NCBI GenBank assembly: GCA_965262305.1
Contig: CBDHEY010000004.1
Span: 1,054,001-1,118,000, forward strand
Direction: 5' to 3'
From: CBDHEY01 sp965262305
GTDB lineage: Bacteria > Pseudomonadota > Gammaproteobacteria > Pseudomonadales > Cellvibrionaceae
Length of the DNA: 64,000 nt
Shown: piece after piece, positions 34,464 to 43,858 of the stretch
How the letters are laid out: each line of letters opens with the position of its first letter
Position numbering within the stretch: position 1 is the first letter of the stretch
The notes under the pieces: model-generated
Seen by the model: only the letters and a program-made list of their open reading frames with translations
What the model was told of the DNA's origin: nothing
Databases searched by the model: none
Position numbers and translations under genes: made by a program

Positions 34464-34470
34464 GTTGCAA

Positions 34471-37400
34471 TCACGTAGCATTCTTCACACGGTAAAACAA
34501 AGCATATAAAACAGGCACTACCCCAAGGGTCAGTATCGTGCCGACACCTAGTCCAAAGGCCATAGCATTGGCCATTCCGTAAAACAAAGGGTCGCGTGAA
34601 AGTATCAACGGCAGCAAACCTAAAACCGTGGTGATGGTAGTCATTACTATCGGTCTGAGTCGTAACACGGCGGCCGAGATAATGGCATCGTAAGAAGATT
34701 TTCCAGACTGTTCTTCTATTTCAATTCTGTCGATCAATACAATGGCGTTGTTAATAATAATTCCCGCGAGAGAATATAAGCCGAGCATGACCATAAAGCC
34801 AAAAAACGAGCCTGTCACTATTAGGCCTATAGCAGCACCAATTATCATTAGAGGAATAGTGAGAAAAATAATAATTGGTTTACGGTATGAATTAAATTGC
34901 AGTACGAGCAACACCAATATAATGCCAATAACCATTGGAACACTGGCTGATAACGCCTGCTGGGCTTCAACAGATTCAACGACAACCCCATCGTATTCAA
35001 CCGCGTGATTTAGTGGAAGCTGATCATTAATGGCTTGTATCTGAGGATCAACTAAAGCAAACATGTCTTCCGCCGTCATGGCCGTGTTTTTGCCTTCAAT
35101 GGTAATGGTTCTGAACATATTTTCGCGATCAATCTTTGCATATTCGTTATATGGATAAAAATCGGCAATTTGAAAAAGCGAGACGTTTGTTTGTCGAGAG
35201 GTGGAGAAAACACTAAGTGTTCTAACACGATCTAAATTAAATCGTTCTTCTTGACTTGCGCGCATGATAATAGGAATAACATCATCATCATCGCGGAATT
35301 CGGTGATTTCCATTCCATTGAATCCGGCTTGCATAGTCTGCGCTATATCGGTTGACGTTACGCCTGCTCGTCGAGCGCGCTGCTGATCAACTTCGACCAA
35401 TACCTTGGTGATGCGGTTTTCCCAATTAGATCTTACATCGATGGTATTTGGGATAGATCGAAAAACTTCTTTTATTTTTTCGGCATTGGCAAATAGCACA
35501 TCTGCATCGGGACCTTTTATTTGAACTTCTAATTTGCTCGAATCGCTTGGACCCAAAAACATTTTACCTACGCGAATAAAGCTATCAGGAAACTGTTGGT
35601 AAATATTGTTGCGTATGCTATGTATCGTTTTCGCTACATTTTTTACTTCATCAATATTGATAACAATGAAACCCTTATTTTCGGCTGGATCGTCTGGAGA
35701 CAGGGAAAGTACAAACCTTGGGCCGCCATACCCGACATGTCCAGAGAAATTCTCAATATGCGGAAACATTTCCTTGTCATTCAAAAAGTGAAAAATATCG
35801 CGCATTCTCGCGTCGGTTCTACGAGACGTTGTTCCCGCTGGAAACTCCACATTCATTAGGATTTGCGTTCTGTCTGAGTCGGGGAAAAACTGGTTGGGTA
35901 CAAAGCCCATTAGGCCAACGGACAAAAACAAGAGACCAAACATAATTGACATAAAAATAATTCGCCGCTTTAACGCCCAGCGCAAGAAGTGATCGTAAGG
36001 GCCATAAAAGCGCGACATAAAATCTTTGCCCTCTTTTTTATTTGATTTTGAATCGACCTTTAAGAAGTAATAACACAGTGTTGGTGTGATGCATAAGGCG
36101 AGTACCCATGAGGTTAACAGCGAAATGATAATGACGTATGAAATAGAGCGTGTGTATTCGCCAGCAACATGTTGCGCGAGCATTAAAGGTAAAAAAACTA
36201 AGATGGTTGTAAGTGTTGATATCAGAAGAGGGATCGCCATATCACCACCACAACCCTTAAGCGCATCAGGGCGTGAAGCGCCTTCTTCTAGCCTTCGTTT
36301 AAAATCTTCTGCAATGACGATGCCGTTATCAACCAGTAAGCCCAATGAGATTATAAGCGTCGCAAGACTCATTCTTTCTAGTTCCATACCAAAGATATTC
36401 ATAAACGCAAGCGTTGCGAGCATAACAAACGGAACGATTGTGCCCACAATAAGCCCGGTTCGAATTCCCAAAAATAGCATGACAACAACGAGCACAATTA
36501 CGAGTGTTTGTGAGACAGAACTGGATACACCGTAAACGGTTTTCGCGACCTGGTCGGCTTGATAAGTCGCGATATTTAAATTCATACCCACCGGAAGTGT
36601 TTGTTGCACTGAGTTGATTTTGTCTTTGACTCGAGGAGAGAACTCCAGAACGTTATAGCCTTCGAGCATAGATATACCAAATATGATCGCAGGCTCTCCG
36701 TTAAAATACGAGGGTTGGTTCGGAGGGTCTATATAGCTTCTTTTAATCTCGACAATATCGCGTAATGGAATTACATCCGTCGTGCCTGGTATTGCAATTA
36801 ACGTGTTACCTATATCTTTTAAGGTGTCGAAGTTTCCCGTCGGTTCGACAATAAAACTAACAGCACCTGTGTCTACGGTACCACCGGGTTGGATGATGTT
36901 CTGGTTTTGTAAAATGTTAAGGAGTTCTATTGGTGCTATACCGAGTTGGGATATTTTTGCGTTTGAAATTTCCAAAAATATGCGTTCGTCTTGTACTCCA
37001 AGAATCTCGATCTTTTTTGTGCCTGCCACGGTATAGAGGACATCGCGCGTATGTTTGGCCATATCATGCATGGTTTTCATGCCAAAATCTTTCGCTGTTA
37101 ATGCCAGTGTTATAACGGAAACATCACCAAATTCATCATTGATTTGAGATGGACGCGTGCCTACTGGCAATTGTGGCTGTGTTTGGTTAACTTTATTGCG
37201 TAGGTTTTGCCATATAGGTTTTAAATCTGAATAGCGATCCAGTATTTCTACGTGAATGATTGAGAGCCCTGTAGAGGAAGTGGAGCGGATTTCTTCTACT
37301 TCTGGAATATTTCTTATCACGCGCTCTAATCTTTTTGTGATTAAGTTTTCTACCCTTTCGGAACTGAGGCCTGGGTATTGAGTAATCACTAGGGCTTCTC

Positions 37401-37527
37401 GAATGGTAATTTGTGGGTCTTCGCGAGCGGGTAAAGTAAAATAACTGGTGAACCCATAAACTAATAGCGCAGCCAAAATTAAAAAAAACAGTTTACGGTA
37501 TTGAAAAGCAATTTCCGTCAAATTCAT
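34471..37527 (-). CDS. RND efflux transporter permease subunit
   Basis: A 1018-aa inner-membrane RND (HAE-type) pump with 12 predicted helices and two large periplasmic loops. The helix-4 motif reads GLLVDNGIVIAEDF, with Asp-Asn where AcrB has Asp-Asp, and the helix-10 region reads GIIINNAIVLID, without the AcrB Lys. This is the SwrC/HAE-like variant rather than AcrB proper. It should export small molecules by proton exchange together with the adaptor encoded 12 bases upstream. No outer-membrane channel gene or local repressor is adjacent, so it probably uses a shared TolC. Confidence 0.92.
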   Translation of the reverse strand: MNLTEIAFQYRKLFFLILAALLVYGFTSYFTLPAREDPQITIREALVITQYPGLSSERVENLITKRLERVIRNIPEVEEIRSTSSTGLSIIHVEILDRYSDLKPIWQNLRNKVNQTQPQLPVGTRPSQINDEFGDVSVITLALTAKDFGMKTMHDMAKHTRDVLYTVAGTKKIEILGVQDERIFLEISNAKISQLGIAPIELLNILQNQNIIQPGGTVDTGAVSFIVEPTGNFDTLKDIGNTLIAIPGTTDVIPLRDIVEIKRSYIDPPNQPSYFNGEPAIIFGISMLEGYNVLEFSPRVKDKINSVQQTLPVGMNLNIATYQADQVAKTVYGVSSSVSQTLVIVLVVVMLFLGIRTGLIVGTIVPFVMLATLAFMNIFGMELERMSLATLIISLGLLVDNGIVIAEDFKRRLEEGASRPDALKGCGGDMAIPLLISTLTTILVFLPLMLAQHVAGEYTRSISYVIIISLLTSWVLALCITPTLCYYFLKVDSKSNKKEGKDFMSRFYGPYDHFLRWALKRRIIFMSIMFGLLFLSVGLMGFVPNQFFPDSDRTQILMNVEFPAGTTSRRTDARMRDIFHFLNDKEMFPHIENFSGHVGYGGPRFVLSLSPDDPAENKGFIVINIDEVKNVAKTIHSIRNNIYQQFPDSFIRVGKMFLGPSDSSKLEVQIKGPDADVLFANAEKIKEVFRSIPNTIDVRSNWENRITKVLVEVDQQRARRAGVTSTDIAQTMQAGFNGMEITEFRDDDDVIPIIMRASQEERFNLDRVRTLSVFSTSRQTNVSLFQIADFYPYNEYAKIDRENMFRTITIEGKNTAMTAEDMFALVDPQIQAINDQLPLNHAVEYDGVVVESVEAQQALSASVPMVIGIILVLLVLQFNSYRKPIIIFLTIPLMIIGAAIGLIVTGSFFGFMVMLGLYSLAGIIINNAIVLIDRIEIEEQSGKSSYDAIISAAVLRLRPIVMTTITTVLGLLPLILSRDPLFYGMANAMAFGLGVGTILTLGVVPVLYALFYRVKNAT

Positions 37528-37539
37528 TTTTATCGCCCC

Positions 37540-38655
37540 CTAATTAAATTTCTTGGTTCCGACATCCAAAAGAGTGACGGCTTGCCCGTCGTATAGGTAG
37601 GTGACGCCTGCAATGGCAATAATTTCTCCTGCTTTTAATCCATTGGAGACTAATACTTCATTGTTAAAGATGTTTTCTGTCTGTATTTTGCGTTTACTAA
37701 CGGCATTTTCATTTTCATCGTAAACGAAGACATAGTTATTTTGTCCATCCCCTGCGAGGATTGCTGATAAGGGAATACGGACGGTTTCTCCTGTATATCC
37801 GGTCAATCCGCGACCAGAAAAAGTAAAATCTACTTCTGCAGTCATGCCTGCGCGCAAATTTATGTTTTGTTCGTTGATTAAAAGCGTTACTGGGTAAGCG
37901 TTAGCCGTTTCGGCTTGAGAGCCTATTTCTGCGATTTGTGCATCCAGAAGTAAATCTGGTAAGGCGGGAAAATGAGACTTATGCGTCTGCCCATTTTCAA
38001 GATAACCTATCATCGTTTCTGGCACCATTACGGAGATCTCTAGACCTTGTTTACCTTCAATGTTGAATACAGTCTGACCAGCTGAAATTTGTTGCGAAGG
38101 TTCGATCAGTCTTGCCGTAATCTTTCCATCATAGGGCGCGAGCAGCCGTGTATTTCGCAGGTCTTTCTGAGAAAGTTCCAGTCGAGATTGAGCGACCTCA
38201 ACAGCACTATTTGCGCTATCAAGCTCGGCTTTTGCATTGTCGAACTCGGCTTTAGATGCGAAACCTTGTTCAAGAAGGTCAGATATTCTTTGATATCGCT
38301 TCCTTACTTCGTCTTGTCGGGCTTTGGCTTCTTGGAGGCTGCTATCGGCAGAGTTATTATTAAGCTGGTAACTACTTTTATCCAGCTCTGCCATTAACTG
38401 TCCTTTTTTAATGGAATCGCCTAATTTTACGCTCACTGATTCTACTTTTCCGCTTACTTCAAAACTGAGACTTGTGCTTTCTTGAGCTTGCAAGATCCCA
38501 GATATGCGTCTAACTTGCGATAAGTCTGAAGAAACTGTCTTTATCCAGGCTATGGGTCTTGGTGGCGGTTTACTTTCAACCTCGTTTTTTTCGCAGCTGG
38601 TTAAAAAGGCCAATGAGAGGAGTGAAAACGCGGACAAAAATCGAATATTTTTCAT
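37540..38655 (-). CDS. RND efflux periplasmic adaptor lipoprotein
   Basis: A 371-aa membrane-fusion protein. A lipobox (LSLAFLTSC, Cys21) gives a lipid anchor. The barrel-sandwich hybrid region SGKVESVSVKLGDSIKKGQL leads into a coiled-coil hairpin (about 100-165) and returns through LLAPYDGKITARLIEPSQQI. It joins the RND permease to the outer-membrane channel. It is the first gene of the two-gene operon; the upstream 290 bp should hold the promoter. Confidence 0.92.
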   Translation of the reverse strand: MKNIRFLSAFSLLSLAFLTSCEKNEVESKPPPRPIAWIKTVSSDLSQVRRISGILQAQESTSLSFEVSGKVESVSVKLGDSIKKGQLMAELDKSSYQLNNNSADSSLQEAKARQDEVRKRYQRISDLLEQGFASKAEFDNAKAELDSANSAVEVAQSRLELSQKDLRNTRLLAPYDGKITARLIEPSQQISAGQTVFNIEGKQGLEISVMVPETMIGYLENGQTHKSHFPALPDLLLDAQIAEIGSQAETANAYPVTLLINEQNINLRAGMTAEVDFTFSGRGLTGYTGETVRIPLSAILAGDGQNNYVFVYDENENAVSKRKIQTENIFNNEVLVSNGLKAGEIIAIAGVTYLYDGQAVTLLDVGTKKFN

Positions 38656-38946
38656 AAAACCGCCTGATTATTTTGAAGATTAATAAATAGGTATTGAATA
38701 CGAATTGTATAGCTTCTGTATAAAACTTTTTGTATCTGTAGAATCGTGCCGTGGTTCGCAAGTGAACACAAGCAAACTTATTATTATTCTGATAACAAGG
38801 CAACCCTCAAGTCTCGCTTGAGCACCAATAGCATGGTTTTTGGCGCACGTGGCAGGGTTATACTAAGAATGTCTGTTTGCTGAAACTTGGCCAATGTCTA
38901 TTAGCAAGTGATTCTTTTATTTATCCCTTGCTCCACTGCGGGTTAT

Positions 38947-39879
38947 TTACCAATCTTTGTTATAAATTGGCCAAAGTGCGGAATCTAATTCCATTCTTAG
39001 TTCTTCGCTTAAATTGGGCTGGTTTTTTTCAAATGACTCAAGCCATCTTTTCCATTGTTTGATGTGTGTTTTATTTGCCGATCCAATAAGAGTCGTTGAC
39101 ATACGTAATTGTCGTGCTTGTCTAATCGATTCTTGAATAGCGATTTGCTCAATTGAAACACCATGTTTTTTGCAAATAGAAACGGCTTCTTTTGCTGCAG
39201 AGCGCATTGAACTTGTGGCTGGGTGCCAACTAATTGGTCCAATATCTGTAAGTAAACCCATCACCAGAGGAGAGGCATTAATGATTCCTATCTTTTTATC
39301 ATCCATTAATTCATTTAGTTGATTTAATCTATTATCAACGAGAGTTCCGCGGCAAAAAGAGAGTAACGTATCCAGGGGATAATTATTGGCAACCTTCGCC
39401 AGTATCTCAATTTTTAATCCGGTAATACCTATTTGTCGAACTTTACCTTGTTCTTTTAATTGCCATAAAGCTGGTAATGTTTCATTGATGATTTGTTGGT
39501 GAGAAGCAAAATCAATATCGTGAGCTTGGTAAACATCAATGTAGTCGGTGCCGAGTCTTTTACAGCTTTCTTCAAAACTATTGAAGACTCGCTTGGCTGA
39601 AAAATCAAATTCATCGTTGTGAAATCGACCAACCTTGGTCGCCAAGATATATTTATCTCTCGGAATATGCTTTAGCGCTTTGCCCAATCGGGTCTCCGCC
39701 AAAGTATTGCCGTAGAGTGGTGCTGAATCAAAATAATTTATTCCAATATTAAGCGCCTCGCTTACCGCATCCATTGCTTGTTTTTCAGTGACAGGATGGA
39801 ACACACCGGCTAACGAAGAGGTGCCAAGGCTTATTTCTGATATCTCAATCCCGGTTTTTCCGAGCGTTTGATAATGCAT
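38947..39879 (-). CDS. aldo/keto reductase (L-galactose/L-fucose dehydrogenase-like)
   Basis: A 310-aa TIM-barrel oxidoreductase. Catalytic residues are in NYFDSAPLYGNT (Asp/Tyr), LATKVGRF (Lys) and YQAHDIDFA (His). The LGTSSLAGVFHPV start and INASPLVMGLLTDIGPISWH segment are those of the L-galactose dehydrogenase / D-threo-aldose dehydrogenase branch, which oxidise 6-deoxy or L-sugars to lactones with NAD(P). It is divergent from a Rob-like AraC regulator 139 bases away, which may control it. Confidence 0.9.
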   Translation of the reverse strand: MHYQTLGKTGIEISEISLGTSSLAGVFHPVTEKQAMDAVSEALNIGINYFDSAPLYGNTLAETRLGKALKHIPRDKYILATKVGRFHNDEFDFSAKRVFNSFEESCKRLGTDYIDVYQAHDIDFASHQQIINETLPALWQLKEQGKVRQIGITGLKIEILAKVANNYPLDTLLSFCRGTLVDNRLNQLNELMDDKKIGIINASPLVMGLLTDIGPISWHPATSSMRSAAKEAVSICKKHGVSIEQIAIQESIRQARQLRMSTTLIGSANKTHIKQWKRWLESFEKNQPNLSEELRMELDSALWPIYNKDW

Positions 39880-40018
39880 TTTCGTTTTTTATTAATCTTT
39901 TTAGTTTTTGTGTAAGCAAGCCTAAAATGGATAGTGATTCTGTGCTAGGGTATGTTTAATTATTAATAATAACTAAATTAGGGCTCTCAAGCTCGGAAAT
40001 ATTTTTCTATGGTTTCAT

Positions 40019-40951
40019 ATGGATACTGAATTTCGTGTTATCAGAGCCGTTGACTTAATAGAGAAAAACCTTTGTGCTTCTATTACTTGTGACGAGATTG
40101 CTTCACAAGCAGGTTTATCACTTCGTCAATTGCACCGCGTATTTTTAGAACATACCGGCGATACCTTAGCAAATTACATCCGTTTACGACGATTGTCTGA
40201 AGCATCTAAAGAGCTCGTGCTCACTCGAGATAATATTCTTGATATCGCGCTAAAATATGAATTTCATTCAGCCGAAGTATTCTCGCGAGCGTTTACGCGA
40301 GTGTTTTGGAACTCTCCAAGAGAGTATCGCAACATTGGCAGTGCCTATAATGCTATCCAGAAAAAGCCTATCGATGGCTCGCAATTTGAGGTCGTAAGAG
40401 AAGGGAATGTGACTTCTCCAGAGATTATTTCACTACCAATTCGCTATATGGTCGGATACAGAGTAGTGCAACCATATTATGGTTTGCGAGTTGAGGATAA
40501 CGTCGATGAAGGCGAAGATTTGGGTGCTAAACTCCAGAATCACTTGCATTCAATAAAACAGTTAAAAGACGGAAGCGAATGGAATATTGCTTTCAGGATG
40601 AAACAATTAGATCATCTCCACGATATTGAAAACTATTTTGCAGTAGAAGTGAAAAAGCCATGCGTGGTTCCAGATGGAATGGAATGCTTAACCTTGCCCT
40701 CCAGTCAGTACGCGGTTTTCCATCATCGTGGGCCAGGTTCTCTAGTTGATTGTACCATTGCGCAGGCATTTCATTGGTTTACTCGAAGTCCGTATTGCTT
40801 AGGCGATGCGCCTTCTATGTTTCGTATGCATTCGGACCAGGTTTTTTCAGGTAGCTTATACATTCCAATTAATACTATTTTTACGCCTGAACTTACTTGG
40901 TGGAAAGGTTTCTCGCAAGGCTATGTAAAAAAATTCAAGTCACTTAGATAG
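40019..40951 (+). CDS. AraC-family regulator with GyrI-like effector domain (Rob-like)
   Basis: A 310-aa protein with two helix-turn-helix motifs at the N-terminus (residues 7-105; ITCDEIASQAGLSLRQLHRV and ILDIALKYEFHSAEVFSRAF) followed by a GyrI/Rob-type ligand-binding domain (about 125-305; SSQYAVFHHRGP is the usual strand). HTH first and GyrI second is the layout of Rob, which responds to bile acids and other hydrophobic compounds and activates efflux. The divergent aldo/keto reductase is a likely target, and the nearby RND operon a possible one; both are inference. Confidence 0.9.
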   Translation: MDTEFRVIRAVDLIEKNLCASITCDEIASQAGLSLRQLHRVFLEHTGDTLANYIRLRRLSEASKELVLTRDNILDIALKYEFHSAEVFSRAFTRVFWNSPREYRNIGSAYNAIQKKPIDGSQFEVVREGNVTSPEIISLPIRYMVGYRVVQPYYGLRVEDNVDEGEDLGAKLQNHLHSIKQLKDGSEWNIAFRMKQLDHLHDIENYFAVEVKKPCVVPDGMECLTLPSSQYAVFHHRGPGSLVDCTIAQAFHWFTRSPYCLGDAPSMFRMHSDQVFSGSLYIPINTIFTPELTWWKGFSQGYVKKFKSLR

Positions 40952-41131
40952 ATTGTGACATTTGTCGTGCTTTTCGAAAATAAATATCCGTCAACGCATT
41001 TATTTACAAATTCCATTTACGATGTCAAAAATCGTCAAGAATCCAATGAATTGATCTCTTAGTATCTCTCAAGCTGCTTCGCAGAAGTATGGCTATTGGT
41101 TTAAACGGGTTTTAAGCTTCTTGGAGATAAT

Positions 41132-43153
41132 ATGATTGATAAAAATAAGAATGTTAAATTTAGAAATTGGATAGCGAACTCACTCACGCAAATAGGAATT
41201 TTGGCCGCACTGGCTCCAGCCGTTTACGCTCAGACGTATTACACGGTCGAACATAAGCCGTCAGGTAAAAAACTTTATTCGTGCGAAACGCTCGACGGAA
41301 GTGCAATATCTGCGTCAAATCCCGCAATAGAAGACTCCTGTGGTCATTGGGAAATGCGAGATGCTGGTGATAATTACTTTTATCTTGTAAACCGGTTTTC
41401 GGTAAAAAATACCCGACCTGCGCAAGCGGAAAACGGTTCCGAGATCGTTATCCGTCCAACGGGATGGAGTGGGAATTGGACGCAGTGGTCTTATGATGAT
41501 CGTGGCGATGGTTATGGACATCTGGTTAACCGTGCGACCGGAAAGTATATTTTTTATTCGGGAAATGGCACCGAGGTTCAGCTGCAGCCAAATAAATGGC
41601 GAGGCGACTATACAAGGTGGGCGTTCAAGCCTATTTCGTCAGTGATTCCTTCACCAACACCCACTGCTACAGCTACAGCGACTCCAACCGCGTCGCCCAC
41701 CGCCACTGCTGCACCTACACCAACAATAACTCCCACGGTAGCTCCAACACCAACGCTCACACCCACTCCGACAATAACGCCGACGGTGACGCCCACACCA
41801 GTAATCACTCCGACGCCTTCTGTAACACCATCTCCTTTGCCAGAAAAAGTAAGGTTTGAAGCTGAATCCGGTGAGACATTTGGGAGTGCATTGCCATACG
41901 AAGATGATCTTGCGTCTGGAGGGCAGGGTATTGCATTTATCAGTAGTCTCGGCGCTGGATTTAGTGTGACAAATTTACCTGCTGCGTCTGATATCACAAT
42001 TAGCTACGCATCCGAGTTAGAAGGTGAAATTTCGCTCAGGTTAAACAGTGAAGATGTAGGCAATGTTCCTTTTGTATCTACCGGTAATTGGGTGGCAAAT
42101 TATTTCGAAGTAACTGCGCCTTTGGATATCACAGAAAATTCGACTTTGGAGGTTTTCTTTGATAACGGTGATGCTGCTATGAACGTTGATTACATTGACT
42201 TGACTGTCGTTCCATCGGTACCAAGGTTGAGAGCCGATTTTGAATTTAACTGTATTGAATTGCGCTGCTCATTTGATGCTTCAACTAGTAAACAAGGTGA
42301 AAGCCCAATAATCTCATATGAATGGGATCTTGGTAATGGCGTAGTTGAAAGCGGAGTTTCATTTACCTATGAATACACAGAGCAGGCCGGTTATATAGTT
42401 TCGCTGACTGTGACTGATGAAGACGGAAATATTGATGAGGTGAGCAAGCAAGTAATGAATGAACCAAGCCAAGAATTAAACATGTTGGTGTTTTCGAGAA
42501 CGGCAGGGTTTCGCCACGATTCGATCTCGTCAGGTGTCGCTATGATGCAAAACATGGTGAATGCTAACGAAAATTGGACCGCAACTTTCAGTGAAGATAG
42601 CGCCTTGTTTGACGGGAATCTCTCTAGGTTCGACATCATTATTTTGCTAAATACTACCGGAGATATTTTTAATAATCAGCAACAGGATGCTTTCCGTAAT
42701 TGGCTGGAAGCTGGTGGTGGTTTGTTAGGTGTGCATGCTGCTGTAGATACTGAGTCAGATTGGCCTTGGTATCATGACACGCTTTATGGTGGTGCAAACT
42801 TTGACGCTGGCCATCCAGATAATACCCAAACTGCGGATTTGATTTTGGAGGCTCCCAGCTCGCAATTCTTATCCCATGTGGGGGGTGACGGAGACGTTTG
42901 GCGTTATCGTGATGAATGGTACTTCTGGAGTGTTGATTTGCGTAAGGCGCCAAACCTTGAAGTTATAGCAAGGTTGGATCGAACAAGTTACCCCACTACG
43001 GTTTTACCTGCAGATGCCGACCACCCAATCATTTTTACTAATCTGATTGAACAGGGGAAAGTGTACTACACCAACCAAGGGCATCTTCACGAGACTTTCA
43101 GAAATCCGGATTTTATCAAGCAGATTGAAAACGCAATCCGCTGGCTTCAATAG
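41132..43153 (+). CDS. secreted multidomain ThuA-like protein with sugar-binding modules
   Basis: A 673-aa exported protein. Signal peptide to about residue 33 (AVYA cut). Residues 35-170 look like a beta-trefoil/RICIN-type binding module with repeated N-x-W-x-x-W elements. A Thr-Pro linker (172-240) follows, then a CBM6/CBM35-like module starting RFEAESGETFG (about 243-372), a PKD domain (about 375-450; ISYEWDLGNG), and a ThuA-like domain (about 455-673; TAGFRHDSI, GGGLLGVHAAVD, YYTNQGHLHET). ThuA domains are class-I-glutamine-amidotransferase-like folds linked to sugar metabolism, and their activity is poorly known. Linkers and modules of this kind are typical of polysaccharide-degrading marine bacteria. 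Two hairpins follow the stop. Confidence 0.88.
   Translation: MIDKNKNVKFRNWIANSLTQIGILAALAPAVYAQTYYTVEHKPSGKKLYSCETLDGSAISASNPAIEDSCGHWEMRDAGDNYFYLVNRFSVKNTRPAQAENGSEIVIRPTGWSGNWTQWSYDDRGDGYGHLVNRATGKYIFYSGNGTEVQLQPNKWRGDYTRWAFKPISSVIPSPTPTATATATPTASPTATAAPTPTITPTVAPTPTLTPTPTITPTVTPTPVITPTPSVTPSPLPEKVRFEAESGETFGSALPYEDDLASGGQGIAFISSLGAGFSVTNLPAASDITISYASELEGEISLRLNSEDVGNVPFVSTGNWVANYFEVTAPLDITENSTLEVFFDNGDAAMNVDYIDLTVVPSVPRLRADFEFNCIELRCSFDASTSKQGESPIISYEWDLGNGVVESGVSFTYEYTEQAGYIVSLTVTDEDGNIDEVSKQVMNEPSQELNMLVFSRTAGFRHDSISSGVAMMQNMVNANENWTATFSEDSALFDGNLSRFDIIILLNTTGDIFNNQQQDAFRNWLEAGGGLLGVHAAVDTESDWPWYHDTLYGGANFDAGHPDNTQTADLILEAPSSQFLSHVGGDGDVWRYRDEWYFWSVDLRKAPNLEVIARLDRTSYPTTVLPADADHPIIFTNLIEQGKVYYTNQGHLHETFRNPDFIKQIENAIRWLQ
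41652..41838 (+). repeat. Thr/Pro-coding low-complexity tract
   Basis: A degenerate tandem of ACACC/ACTCC-type units that encodes the T-P-T-P linker of the ThuA-like protein. Codon choice varies, so it is an old tract rather than a fresh microsatellite expansion. Confidence 0.85.
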
Positions 43154-43170
43154 GATTGGTTTTACCCCGA

Positions 43171-43220
43171 GGGAATAATTTTTATTCCCGATTGGGCGGT
43201 GTTTTTTCACCGCCTTTTTT
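43171..43220 (+). terminator. double hairpin terminator after the ThuA-like gene
   Basis: GGGAATAA pairs with TTATTCCC (43171-43189), then GGCGGTG (43195-43201) pairs with CACCGCC (43208-43214) around TTTTTT, followed by a second T6 run. Confidence 0.92.
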
Positions 43221-43858
43221 ATTTTAATCAAAAATGTCCAATTATTAGGTTGTGTTAAATATCTTCCGCTTTAGAAAAATTTTTGTCGACGATTCAGTTA
43301 ATAATTAACGTTAAAAATTCTTATTTGATCAATTCCTAAAATATAAATCATTTGTTTTAAAACTCTGATTAATCATTGCTATCTTTATTTTTTGTCGCCT
43401 GATTTAGTGAAATTTTCGCGTCAATTCTCGTCCATAAAACAATTTATAGTTTTGTGATAATTTCTATTTATCGCTCTCCATTTTTTTATACTTTCGTGAT
43501 AATTACTCGAGTAACGTTAATTATCATGCCTGCGCAATTTGAATATCTAAACTAGAAAAACGTAGGGTGAATAAAAAATTTTCTCTGGTTTATATATCTC
43601 AAACCAATATATTTTTTGTTGCAACTTTCATTATTGTGTGATCGAAAATATTCGGTTGTTGCACTGTTAAGCCTTTTTAAAAATAAGAAGCCACGTTTAA
43701 AAATAAAAAGTCAAGAAGGGCGTTAAAAAAACAGTTTTTTTATTTGGGGAATAAACCAATGAGAACTTCTTCTGAAAGAAAGTTTTCAAATATCTTGGTT
43801 ATTTGGTCGCCTATCATTTTTAGGGCGTGTATTAGAATTACTACACAGGATAACAGGA
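43221..43858. other. 638-bp AT-rich intergenic region before the P460 gene
   Basis: No credible gene. A 9-bp inverted repeat TGATAATTA (43497-43505) / TAATTATCA (43518-43526) surrounds an ACTCGAGT palindrome, and GTGATAATT also occurs at about 43454. Long A/T tracts fill the rest. It probably contains the promoter and control region of the cytochrome genes. Confidence 0.55.
43497..43526. promoter_or_regulatory. inverted repeat, possible operator
   Basis: Perfect 9-bp arms separated by 12 bases in the control region of the P460/porin genes; about 330 bases before the start codon. No known regulator consensus is recognised. Confidence 0.35.

Noticed and set aside
36086..36535. 149-aa forward ORF inside the RND permease gene
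   Set aside because: Antisense to a well-supported RND gene, no recognisable motif and no ribosome-binding site.
41608..41997. 129-aa reverse ORF rich in Val/Gly
   Set aside because: It is the antisense reading of the Thr/Pro linker; the repeated composition is a by-product of the ACACC tract.
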